Assembly (NCBI GenBank): GCA_023395435.1
Contig: JAEWZG010000143.1
Coordinates: forward strand, 1-47,548
DNA length: 47,548 nt
Source of the DNA: Bacillota bacterium
GTDB taxonomy: Bacteria > Bacillota > Clostridia > Oscillospirales > Ruminococcaceae
Direction: 5' to 3'
Part shown: piece after piece, positions 40,370 to 47,548 of the stretch
How the letters are laid out: each line of letters opens with the position of its first letter
Position numbering within the stretch: position 1 is the stretch's first letter
Program-made: the position numbers and the translations under genes
Notes under the pieces: generated by a model
The model's database searches: none
Told to the model about the DNA's origin: nothing
Seen by the model: the letters and a program-made list of their open reading frames with translations, nothing else

Positions 40370-40750
40370 ATGATTTTTAGACTTAAAACATCCAAACAAA
40401 CGGAAGATATTTTAAAAGAACTTGAAAATAGAACACGATTGAAACCATTTACGCTTGTAAAACACGCTATAGCTTGGTCACTTAGTGAGAATATCTCCGT
40501 AGTTGGATATAAGTCAGATTCAGAAGGCCTTGACTTGAATCGCCAAACAATTACAGGCGACTATGACATTTATTTTAAATTGCTTATTGAACAAGTTGAG
40601 CAAAGACATCTCAAAGATGAAGATTATTTTCCTACCTATGTAAAATCCCATATAGATAGAGGCGCAATTATTTTGCTAAATAAATATAATCATGCTGGAA
40701 ATTTGGATAATTATATTAAGCAAAGTTTGGGGATTGGTGATACTGTATGA
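40370..40750 (+). CDS. dndE: DNA phosphorothioation protein DndE
   Basis: A 126-aa protein from ATG at 40370 with AAGGAG nine bases before; an in-frame TTG at 40364 sits next to the dndD stop and is less likely. The sequence (FRLKTSKQTEDILKELENRT, LKPFTLVKHAIAWSLSEN, LIEQVEQRHLKDEDYFPTYV, HIDRGAIILLNKYN) matches the DndE/DUF1832 pattern, a small helical protein that binds nicked DNA. It overlaps dndA by 4 bases (ATGA). Confidence 0.9.
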   Translation: MIFRLKTSKQTEDILKELENRTRLKPFTLVKHAIAWSLSENISVVGYKSDSEGLDLNRQTITGDYDIYFKLLIEQVEQRHLKDEDYFPTYVKSHIDRGAIILLNKYNHAGNLDNYIKQSLGIGDTV

Positions 40751-41943
40751 TTTATGTTGACAATAGTGCTACAACTCAAATTAAAGAAGAAGTTTATGAG
40801 GCAATGGTTCCTTTTTTAACTACTCAATATGGCAATCCGTCAAGTAAGTATTATCAGTTAGCCATTGATGCACGAAATGCAGTTGAAGAAGCTCGTGAAA
40901 ACGTTGCAAATCTAATTGGTGCAAATTACGAAGAGATTGTTTTCACATCAGGAGCAACCGAAAGTACCAATATGATTATTAAAGGCGTAACAGATTACAA
41001 AAAATATTATGAAAACAAGGGTAATCATATTATAACTTCAAAGGTAGAACATAAAGCTACTCTTAATGTGTGCAAGTTTTTAAATGGTGATATATATTCA
41101 AATGCTGATGCCTCCTTCTATATTTTAGGTAATAATAAAAAGGTTAATAGAGGATATGAAGTTACCTTTTTAAATGTAAATAAATATGGCCAAGTATCAA
41201 TTGAAGAACTTCTAGAAAAAATAAAACCTACAACAACACTTATATCAATTATTTGGGGGAACAATGAAATTGGAACATTAAACGATATTAATAAGATAGG
41301 TGAAATTTGCAAGGCAAAAAATGTTGCTTTTCATACTGATGCTACTCAAGTCTTAGGTAAAATGAAAGTTGATGTTTCTAAACTTAATCTAAATTTTATG
41401 TCCATGTCTGCACATAAACTTCATGGTCCTAAAGGAATTGGTGCTGCTTATATCCGTGGCGACGATTATGGGTTACCTCCCATATCTTCTTTTATGCATG
41501 GGGGAGAACAAGAAAACGGATTGCGTGGTAGTACTTTGGCAGTTCATGATATTGTTGGATTTGGAAAGGCAGCAGAAATAGCACATAGAGAACAAGAAAA
41601 AAACATTAAGCAATACAAAGAATTTGATAAGTTTGTAATAAATGCAATACTTAAAAACCCTAATCTTACTTTGCTTGGTGATCCAATTAATAGGTTACCT
41701 GGAATTTACAGTGTACTAGTTAACGATATTGATTTTAACAATGAACGTTTCATAAAAAAAATCAGTCAAGATTTTGCCCTGTCTAGTGGTTCTGCTTGTT
41801 CTGCTGGACAACCTTCTCATGTTTTACAAGCTATTGGTATGGGCGAATTTACAAGCAAAGTAATAAGAATTTCTTTAAATCATATTGAAAAGGAAAGTGA
41901 TATTAAAGCCTTAATTAATATTTTATTAAAGAAATTACCATGA
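40747..41943 (+). CDS. dndA: Cysteine desulfurase DndA (NifS-like)
   Basis: A 398-aa PLP enzyme. Visible residues are VDNSATTQIKEEVYEAM at the start, VEHKATLN with His102, the PLP-Lys224 in SAHKLHGPKG and the catalytic Cys351 in SSGSACSAGQPSH, and the NEIG segment at about 173-176. It supplies sulfur from cysteine to DndC. It is the last of the four modification genes; the order C-D-E-A differs from the common dndA-BCDE layout. A normal host IscS could substitute, so carrying its own enzyme makes the cassette self-sufficient. Confidence 0.93.
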   Translation: MIYVDNSATTQIKEEVYEAMVPFLTTQYGNPSSKYYQLAIDARNAVEEARENVANLIGANYEEIVFTSGATESTNMIIKGVTDYKKYYENKGNHIITSKVEHKATLNVCKFLNGDIYSNADASFYILGNNKKVNRGYEVTFLNVNKYGQVSIEELLEKIKPTTTLISIIWGNNEIGTLNDINKIGEICKAKNVAFHTDATQVLGKMKVDVSKLNLNFMSMSAHKLHGPKGIGAAYIRGDDYGLPPISSFMHGGEQENGLRGSTLAVHDIVGFGKAAEIAHREQEKNIKQYKEFDKFVINAILKNPNLTLLGDPINRLPGIYSVLVNDIDFNNERFIKKISQDFALSSGSACSAGQPSHVLQAIGMGEFTSKVIRISLNHIEKESDIKALINILLKKLP

Positions 41944-42089
41944 AAATTAAGAGAAATTTAATAGGAACTGTCTCTTTGGTTAAAATATTAATTGCCCTGA
42001 CAATTTATCCAAGACACCTTTTCAGCCTTGATTTAAAAGCTATTAAAAGGTAATCGATATAAAGGCAGTAAAGGTAAACTTAGTTAGTG

Positions 42090-42132
42090 AAAAAACCTTT
42101 TATGATAATTAAGACATAAAAAACCTTTTATG
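42090..42132 (+). repeat. Direct repeat in the gap before the helicase gene
   Basis: AAAAAACCTTTTATG occurs exactly at 42090-42104 and 42118-42132, 28 bases apart, within the 233-bp gap between dndA and the helicase gene. The gap holds no gene and no clear terminator. The repeat may be a regulator site for the effector module. No unambiguous promoter was found, although the second copy precedes GTATTATG. Confidence 0.45.
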
Positions 42133-42176
42133 GTATTATGTCAGACTGATACTAATATATAAACGCAGGAGGTTTT

Positions 42177-44084
42177 ATGATTAATTTACCAAAAATAAAG
42201 ACTTGCTTAAATACATCAGAAGATGATTTAGTATCTGAATTATACTCGCCATGCTTAAGATGGGCTGAAAGATTTGACAGAGGCGTAGGATATTTTACTT
42301 CTGGATGGATATCAAATAATCTTTGTGGGTTAAGCGACTTTGCTTCTCGCGGTGGAAAAATTCGACTTATCACGAGTCCTATCATTTCTAAACATGATTT
42401 GGATGCTATTATATCTGCCGAGAATAGTAAAGATGCATTTGGTTTGCTTGAACAGGCTCTTTTAGCTAATGTTGAACAATTGAAGGCAGAAATGGAAAAA
42501 GATATATTTAATACTTTTGCCTGGATGGTTTTTGATAAGATTATTAGCATTAAATTTTCGGTTCCTTGCCGTAAATTAAGTAATGGAAATTTTCATGATA
42601 AATTTGGAATATTTTATTCTGGAGATGATTCAATTTCTTTTTCAGGTTCTATTAACGATAGTGCTCAAGGACTAAACAACTACGAGAGTATCAAGGTCTT
42701 TAAGAGTTGGGCAGGAACAAAAGAGTATATTGATGCTGATGTTAAACGTTTTGAAAGAATATGGAGTAAGAAAGATAGTAATTTGAAAATATATTCTATT
42801 CCCGAAGCAATCCTAAATCAAATTTTTGAATTGCGAACTGGAACAAGACCATATATAGAACCTAAAAATTCAAACGATAAATGGAAACATCAGAATATTG
42901 CTGTCGAAACTTTTCTCGAGAGTAAAAACGGAATATTGTGTATGGCTACAGGAACAGGAAAGACCATTACTGCAATAAAAATTATGGAAGAACTATTTCG
43001 GGGAAATGTTATTAAGCGTGTAATTATAACAATGTCAGGAAATGATTTGCTTGATCAATGGGCTGAGCAAATGCGTAGTACTTTTAAAGATAAACCTATA
43101 TTTTTGCAGTATGGAATGCATAAGGAACTAAACAAATTTATTCTTCACCCTGACAATGCACTAATATTATTAAGCAGTGATGCAAGTAATCTAACTAAAT
43201 TGTTAGCAATGCTAGAAACTATACCAGGCAATTACTTTGCGGACACACTATTTGTATTTGATGAAGTACACGCTGCTGGTTCTTCAACTCGTGTTGAAAA
43301 TTTAAGCGGAAAATTATCTCCATACACATACCGATTGGGATTAAGTGCCACACCAGAGCGTGAATATGACGATGAAGGAAACAACTTTATTGAAGAAGAA
43401 ATTGGTCCTGTTATTTATCATTTTACACTTCAGGATGCTATTAAAAAAGGAATACTCTGTCCTTTTAATTATATTCCTTTATCATATAATCTTACTACTG
43501 AGGAAAAAAGAAAAAAGAGAGAGATTATTGGCGCGTATAATGCAAAAAAGAAAAATGGAGAATCAGTTTCGGAATCAGATTTGTACACACAACTTGCCAT
43601 AATAAATAAAACTGCCAAAGATAAATTAATTCACTTTAACAAATTAATTAAATCAAATCCGCAGCTTTTAAATAAGTGTATAATATTTGTTCAAGATACT
43701 GAATATGGAAAACTTGTTCAAAACATTTTAATTCAGTATATTGACAAATATCATACGTATTATGCCGATGATGAAAAGAAAAACCTAGTAGCATTTGCTT
43801 CAGGAGAATTAGACTGTCTTCTTACTTGTAAAAAAGTCTCAGAAGGTATTGATATTAGTCGAGTAACAAATATAATTCTTTTTTCATCAGATAGATCCAG
43901 ATTAGTAACTACACAAAGAATTGGACGTGCTTTAAGACTTGATAAAGAGAATCAACAAAAAATTGCAAATGTTGTTGATTTTATCCTAGAACGAGAAAAT
44001 GAGAATTCTGATGAAACAGCAGATGAATTAAGAAAAGAGTGGTTAACCGAATTATCAAAAATAAGGAGTGAAGAAGATGCGTAA
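42177..44084 (+). CDS. PLD-family nuclease / DEAD-box helicase fusion (putative phosphorothioate-dependent effector)
   Basis: A 635-aa protein. Residues about 30-180 have a single PLD-type unit: RGVGYFTSGWISNN, IRLITSPIIS, then HDKFGIFYSGDDSISFSGSIN (His140, Lys142 and GSxN at 157-160). The helicase follows: Walker A CMATGTGKTITAIK (257-263), DEVH (362-365), SAT (390-392), and motif VI QRIGRALRL (580-588). Such PLD-helicase fusions occur in restriction systems and unwind while cutting DNA. It follows dndA by 233 bases. GCAGGAGG precedes the ATG. A PT-linked restriction role is inferred from the neighbourhood. Confidence 0.85.
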   Translation: MINLPKIKTCLNTSEDDLVSELYSPCLRWAERFDRGVGYFTSGWISNNLCGLSDFASRGGKIRLITSPIISKHDLDAIISAENSKDAFGLLEQALLANVEQLKAEMEKDIFNTFAWMVFDKIISIKFSVPCRKLSNGNFHDKFGIFYSGDDSISFSGSINDSAQGLNNYESIKVFKSWAGTKEYIDADVKRFERIWSKKDSNLKIYSIPEAILNQIFELRTGTRPYIEPKNSNDKWKHQNIAVETFLESKNGILCMATGTGKTITAIKIMEELFRGNVIKRVIITMSGNDLLDQWAEQMRSTFKDKPIFLQYGMHKELNKFILHPDNALILLSSDASNLTKLLAMLETIPGNYFADTLFVFDEVHAAGSSTRVENLSGKLSPYTYRLGLSATPEREYDDEGNNFIEEEIGPVIYHFTLQDAIKKGILCPFNYIPLSYNLTTEEKRKKREIIGAYNAKKKNGESVSESDLYTQLAIINKTAKDKLIHFNKLIKSNPQLLNKCIIFVQDTEYGKLVQNILIQYIDKYHTYYADDEKKNLVAFASGELDCLLTCKKVSEGIDISRVTNIILFSSDRSRLVTTQRIGRALRLDKENQQKIANVVDFILERENENSDETADELRKEWLTELSKIRSEEDA

Positions 44085-44250
44085 TCAAATTATTGAAGGA
44101 GTAATTAATACTGTGATTGATAACAGCAGAGAATCCCCTGAGTTTATTACCGCTTTTAAACAATATGTAAAAAACAAGTTTGATGATAATGCAGACGAAA
44201 ACGACTTAAAGACTGTGCTGTCATTGATTCCGATTGAGGAGGAAAAATAA
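44077..44250 (+). CDS. Small acidic helical protein between helicase and ATPase
   Basis: A 57-aa protein from ATG at 44077, six bases after ATAAGGAG; an in-frame GTG at 44068 is less likely. It overlaps the helicase end by 8 bases and ends two bases before the ATPase gene, so it is translated with them. Sequence: MRNQIIEGVINTVIDNSRES, PEFITAFKQYVKNKFDDNAD, ENDLKTVLSLIPIEEEK. Mostly helical, acidic at the end, with no recognised family. It may be an adaptor joining helicase and ATPase. Confidence 0.7.
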   Translation: MRNQIIEGVINTVIDNSRESPEFITAFKQYVKNKFDDNADENDLKTVLSLIPIEEEK

Positions 44251-44252
44251 AT

Positions 44253-46172
44253 ATGAAAATGGTTATTACTGAAATGGAATTTCATAATATTCGCAAGTTG
44301 TGTTCACTAAAACTTCAATTTGAAAATCCGAGCGGTGATATATATAAAAACAGCTTTATCATGATGGGGAATGGCACTGGAAAAACAACTGCAGTAACAC
44401 TCATAAAAGGCTTATTTGATGGAACAGCTGAAAGCTGGACCTCCCAAGAAATTCGTTCATTCAAGCCTTCTGTAGGAGATGCAGATAAAGGAGAATTTAG
44501 TATTACTACTAAATTTGATGATAGATTATATAAATACTTTTTAAAACTCGACTATACTAGAAGCACTGCTAAAATTTCATGTACTACCACAGCACAAGGT
44601 GGGCACGAAACTTCTCGACGTTTTCCAGACTCAGTCAAAGATTTATTTACAAAAGAATTTGTGCGTAGATTTGTTTTTGATGGTGAACAAGCTCCAAAAG
44701 CATTAGATAATGAGTCAAACGAAGCAGAGGAAGCAATTAAGTATTTGTACCGTCTAGATGAACTCGATGACATTTTGAGAATTAACGAGCGTATTTTACA
44801 TCAAATACAGGATTCCGAAAACGGTGCAGCAGGAACAGATCAATCTGTTTCAAATTTAAGATCACGAAAAGCTAAGATAGACAAAAATATAAAACGACTT
44901 AAAAAAAGAATTCAAGATCTAGACAAATTTATTGATACTGAAGAAATAGAACGTGGTAGGATAAATGCGCAGGTTTTAGAAATAGATAAAAAATTTGAAA
45001 GTTTAAATTCTGAAAAAACTAAGCTGCTAGAAACAAAAGCTGCTATGCGTGGAGAAATAAACGAATGTATATCAAAAATTGTTTTAAATATTAAATCGCC
45101 TTACCTATCTAGCGATATATTGTGCAAACGGATGAAAACTTTGGGCCAGAATATGACTCGTTTAAAGCTTCCAAAAACAATTTCCAAGGAGTTCTTTAAT
45201 GAATTAGCTCAGGAACAAAAGTGCATATGTGGTAGATGTATCGGATTAAATGAGAAAACTTCCATTTTAGAAAATGCAGAAAGGTATTTGGGTAGCGACC
45301 AACAATCCATTCTTAATAATATTAAAAGCAATCTAATTGATTGTGAATATGACAATGCGTTAACTGTTCTTTTTAGCAATTTGAGTAATTTAGATATTAA
45401 CATTAAAAAAACCGATGATAATCTTGTCGATATAAATGATAAATTAACAAAAGCTGGGGGAGAAGAAGCTAGCAGATTACGTAGTAATTTAAAAAATGTT
45501 GATCAACATATAGGCGAATTAAGAGGAGAAAAAAAGTTAATAGAATCAAAAGATGATACTGATCCTAATCTAACTGAAGATAATAATTTGCACCATGCAA
45601 CAAAAGAATCTTGTCGTTTAGAAAATGAAATAGCAAAAGCTACAAGAACAAATGAAGCTTTAAAAAAGAAAAAACTTGTTGAAGATCTTCTTGATAAGAT
45701 TCGTATTGAGGCAACTGCACGATTAAAAACAGATATAATCTCCAAAACTAATGAAAAGTTAAAAGATGTAATTAAAGATGACATAATAGAGATTGAATCA
45801 ATAGATAAATTTATTCATCTCAAAGGAAAGACTGGAGCCAGTGAGGGGCAAACATTAAGTATTGCATATTGTTTTTTAGGTACTATGTTTGAAGATGCAG
45901 AATTAGAATTTCCGTTTATAATTGATTCCCCTTGCGGGAAAATGGACTTTGCAAAGCGAAGAGCCGTAGCTGGGATATTGCCTAAAATGTTCAATCAAAT
46001 GATATCGTTTGTAATGTCTGCTGAAGTTGAACAATTTGCAGATCAATTCTACAATCTAGATATGACGCAATTCATTACAGTTGTTGCTGATGCTGGACAC
46101 GAAAATATTGAAATACATACAGGTATGGACTATTTCGATGCGTATCAAAGAACTCATAAGGAGGAAGAATAA
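44253..46172 (+). CDS. SMC/Rad50-like ATPase with CxxC hook (putative defence ATPase)
   Basis: A 639-aa protein. Walker A is FIMMGNGTGKTTAVTLIKGL (residues 35-54); FVFDGEQAPKAL lies near residue 145, matching the DGEQ motif of DndD; coiled coil spans about 200-265 and 380-500. Cys324, Cys326 and Cys329 (CICGRC) sit at the coiled-coil midpoint as a Rad50-type zinc hook. The ABC signature region is SEGQTLSIAYCFLG (about 530), Walker B FPFIIDSPCGKMDF (about 553). DNA-end binding or DNA-structure sensing is a fair inference. The strong site GAGGAGGAAAAATAAAT precedes the ATG. Confidence 0.88.
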   Translation: MKMVITEMEFHNIRKLCSLKLQFENPSGDIYKNSFIMMGNGTGKTTAVTLIKGLFDGTAESWTSQEIRSFKPSVGDADKGEFSITTKFDDRLYKYFLKLDYTRSTAKISCTTTAQGGHETSRRFPDSVKDLFTKEFVRRFVFDGEQAPKALDNESNEAEEAIKYLYRLDELDDILRINERILHQIQDSENGAAGTDQSVSNLRSRKAKIDKNIKRLKKRIQDLDKFIDTEEIERGRINAQVLEIDKKFESLNSEKTKLLETKAAMRGEINECISKIVLNIKSPYLSSDILCKRMKTLGQNMTRLKLPKTISKEFFNELAQEQKCICGRCIGLNEKTSILENAERYLGSDQQSILNNIKSNLIDCEYDNALTVLFSNLSNLDINIKKTDDNLVDINDKLTKAGGEEASRLRSNLKNVDQHIGELRGEKKLIESKDDTDPNLTEDNNLHHATKESCRLENEIAKATRTNEALKKKKLVEDLLDKIRIEATARLKTDIISKTNEKLKDVIKDDIIEIESIDKFIHLKGKTGASEGQTLSIAYCFLGTMFEDAELEFPFIIDSPCGKMDFAKRRAVAGILPKMFNQMISFVMSAEVEQFADQFYNLDMTQFITVVADAGHENIEIHTGMDYFDAYQRTHKEEE

Positions 46173-46174
46173 CT

Positions 46175-46651
46175 ATGCATTTTAAAATGGCCGAAGATGT
46201 CAGAACCTATTTTAGCTCAATTATGAATCAAGGTGGTTCACATAGTTCGGAAGATAAAAACAAATTTATCATGTTTGATGTATACTATTGCTGTGCTTTA
46301 ATAGGAATGGCAAAGTGTGAAATTGATTCTGATGATACAAATATGCACGATATTATTCAAGGTTATCCCGGACCATACAGAGAAAGTAAAGCTTACATTG
46401 CCGGATTACTTGTTGCTTCAGAGTCAAAACGCAAGGGAATAGAAGCACAAAATCCATCACTAGAAACCGTAATGTTAGAATATATAACCAGTGAAGACGA
46501 CTCATTACTGACAGATCAAGGCGTTAAAATATTAAATGCTTACTCACTTCGCGGTGCCCGTCTGTTACAAGATTTGATGCCAGACAAACCTACATCTAGG
46601 GAGGAATTTTTATTACAATTCAATTTAGCAATGAGAATGCATATCAAGTAG
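46175..46651 (+). CDS. Unknown 158-aa protein, fourth gene of the effector module
   Basis: A 158-aa helical protein encoded two bases after the ATPase with AAGGAGGAAGAATAACT. Segments include FKMAEDVRTYFSSIMNQGGS, FDVYYCCALIGMAKCEIDSD, PYRESKAYIAGLLVASESKR and LRGARLLQDLMPDKPTSREE. There is no enzyme motif. The size and pairing with an SMC-type ATPase recall small partner proteins of other defence ATPases (for example LmuC with LmuB in Lamassu), and in the DndCDEA-PbeABCD type a four-gene effector is known. I cannot show homology to either. Confidence 0.75.
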   Translation: MHFKMAEDVRTYFSSIMNQGGSHSSEDKNKFIMFDVYYCCALIGMAKCEIDSDDTNMHDIIQGYPGPYRESKAYIAGLLVASESKRKGIEAQNPSLETVMLEYITSEDDSLLTDQGVKILNAYSLRGARLLQDLMPDKPTSREEFLLQFNLAMRMHIK

Positions 46652-47190
46652 AAACACTTTCTATTATAATAGTGCAAACCTTTTAGTAATTTATATTAAT
46701 TAATGCAATTACTTAATTTCTTTAAATTATGAATTAAAAAGTTAGTCATTTAGTTTAGAAAACATTCATTTTCGATACAATTTGCCGAAAAATCTTAATT
46801 TTTGAGTTTTAGAAATCATAGTAAATTTTTAAATTGTATAAATGGGTTATTTGCTTAGTATAGACATCTTAATATATAAGCACATGATAAAATAATGTAT
46901 AGCTTTTTGTATAAGTTATTACAATATAAATATTTGAGATAAACAAATACTTATATTCACAAGGATTTTATATTAATCTTTTCTTATATCATAGCAAGAC
47001 ATTTTTAGGAGTATATTTCAAGCGTAAACATCAATAGTCAAACGATACCCCTATTATCAAACGATAGCTTTTTATAAAATACACAAAAACAGCAAAATCC
47101 CCTCAGAAAAAGTGATAATTTCACTCTTCTGAGGGGTTGTGTTTTAATATTTAAGTGCCTGAAGCACTTTATTTAAAGGCTTATAAGGCA
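46652..47190. other. AT-rich non-coding region after the effector operon; probable right boundary
   Basis: About 540 bases with no credible gene. It contains a weak palindrome just after the last gene (CTATTATAATAG, about 46663-46674) and the direct repeat TCAAACGATA at 47038-47047 and 47057-47066. The dnd-side transcript probably ends in this region or at 47099-47145. The change from prophage cargo to tRNA genes happens here, so the right attachment site is likely within it or at the tRNA-Cys 3' end; no left-side copy is in the window to prove it. Confidence 0.4.
47099..47145 (+). terminator. Terminator after the Dnd/effector region
   Basis: CCCCTCAGAA (47099-47108) pairs with TTCTGAGGGG (47127-47136), with a second stem AGTGA/TCACT inside, followed by TTGTGTTTT. 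It would stop plus-strand transcripts and may also act from the other side, though the minus-strand T-tract is poor. Confidence 0.75.
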
Positions 47191-47233
47191 TAAATAAAAG
47201 AACCTCAACTTGTATTAAAGCTGAGGTTCTTAT
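47191..47233 (-). terminator. Terminator of the tRNA cluster
   Basis: AAGAACCTCA (47198-47207) and TGAGGTTCTT (47222-47231) pair fully, loop of 14 bases, with TTTTATTT after the stem on the minus strand. It ends the tRNA transcript just beyond the tRNA-Cys 3' end and is also T-rich on the plus strand. Confidence 0.85.
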
Positions 47234-47234
47234 T

Positions 47235-47309
47235 TGGAGGCGCCACCCAGATTTGAACTGGGGAATGAGGGTGTTGCAGACCCTTGCCTTACCACTTGGC
47301 TATAGCGCC
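47235..47309 (-). tRNA. tRNA-Cys (GCA)
   Basis: A cloverleaf with 7-bp acceptor stem (GGCGCTA/TGGCGCC), discriminator T, encoded CCA and anticodon GCA (CTGCAAC loop). The T-arm has TTCAAAT. It is the last of the tRNA run and faces the prophage. Its 3' end is a plausible integration site. Confidence 0.97.
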
Positions 47310-47315
47310 TTATTT

Positions 47316-47391
47316 TGGAGCGGATTACGAGGCTCGAACTCGCTACCTCCACCTTGGCAAGGTGGCGCTCTACCAGATGAGCTAAATCCGC
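47316..47391 (-). tRNA. tRNA-Gly (GCC)
   Basis: 76 nt including CCA. Acceptor GCGGATT/AATCCGC, anticodon loop CTTGCCAAG (GCC), T-arm TTCGAGC. Six bases separate it from tRNA-Cys. Confidence 0.97.
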
Positions 47392-47433
47392 ATAATTAAT
47401 TATATTCATATGCAAATATATTATTCTGAAAAA

Positions 47434-47509
<76 letters not shown>

Positions 47510-47518
47510 AAAGAGAAA

Positions 47519-47548
47519 TGGCGACCTGAATGGGGCTCGAACCCACGA
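47519..47548 (-). tRNA. Partial tRNA, isotype not readable
   Basis: Only the 3' end is visible: T-arm GGTTCGAGCCCC, acceptor strand TCAGGTC, discriminator G and CCA. The anticodon lies outside the window, so the amino acid cannot be assigned. Confidence 0.85.

Noticed and set aside
36477..41943. dndB within the cassette
   Set aside because: No frame of suitable length or sequence lies between or beside the genes; both strands are accounted for.
42177..46651. Direct naming of the four-gene module as DndFGH or PbeABCD
   Set aside because: The visible domains do not identify DndF, DndG or DndH, and I cannot compare with PbeABCD sequences here, so the names were not used for genes.
46655..46685. 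CTATTATAATAG palindrome after the last effector gene as a terminator
   Set aside because: The stem is short and AT-only, with no T-tract; the hairpin at 47099-47136 is a better candidate.

Overview
The window is most of an AT-rich, tailed-phage-type prophage of a low-GC Firmicute. Purine-rich AGGAGG ribosome sites, tRNA genes that encode their CCA ends and the phage gene families suggest a gut-type Clostridia host (Ruminococcus/Eubacterium-like); this is inference. Nearly all phage genes lie on the minus strand and read from about 35.1 kb down to 1. At the right edge are four host tRNA genes, also on the minus strand (Cys, Gly, Phe and one cut by the window). Between them and the phage early region is a plus-strand DNA-phosphorothioation (Dnd) cassette. 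The integrase is not in the window. The cut helix-turn-helix ORF at 1-99 is of the kind that often precedes a serine recombinase, so the element probably continues to the left.

Early/replication region (24.6-35.1 kb, minus). A near-consensus promoter (35082-35110) reads into a Com-like zinc-finger protein, a strongly structured RNA with a terminator (34694-34783) and a sigma-region-4-like protein. Next come two small proteins, a DUF2800 Cas4/RecB-like nuclease, a DUF2815 probable ssDNA-binding protein, a family A DNA polymerase, a DUF4406 protein, a VapE-type primase-helicase, a VRR-NUC nuclease, an SNF2 helicase and a DUF1492 regulator.

Packaging, head and tail (1.9-24.5 kb, minus). The order is HNH nuclease, small terminase, two DNA methyltransferases, small proteins, large terminase, HK97-type portal, ClpP-like protease, major capsid, connector proteins, major tail protein, tail chaperones G/GT (joined by a clear -1 frameshift site), tape measure, tail-tip proteins, holin and amidase. 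The core order is interrupted by accessory genes, most with a recognisable promoter or terminator of their own: an unknown gene at 22.7 kb, one at 18.3 kb, a UDG-fold-like one at 15.8 kb, an HNH gene at 9.5 kb, a toxin-antitoxin pair at 8.8-9.3 kb and a plus-strand gene at 1.0 kb.

Dnd cassette (36.5-46.7 kb, plus). An XRE-type repressor gene lies one base before dndC and is followed by dndD, dndE and dndA (order C-D-E-A, no dndB). Four more genes follow: a fused PLD-nuclease/DEAD helicase, a 57-aa protein, an SMC/Rad50-like ATPase with a CxxC hook, and a 158-aa protein. I infer that the first four Dnd genes put sulfur into the DNA backbone and that the last four are a phosphorothioate-dependent defence module. 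It is not recognisably DndFGH. The C-D-E-A order and the four-gene partner resemble the archaeal DndCDEA-PbeABCD type, but I could not test homology. A divergent gene (35324-36325) encodes a second PAPS-reductase-like PP-loop protein.

The strongest new leads are this effector module, a bipartite 32-bp motif found at two operon starts (117-148 and 34233-34264), the structured RNA at 34.7 kb, the HNH insertion that left a worn duplicate of the tail-chaperone 3' end, and the apparent ATT start of the large terminase.
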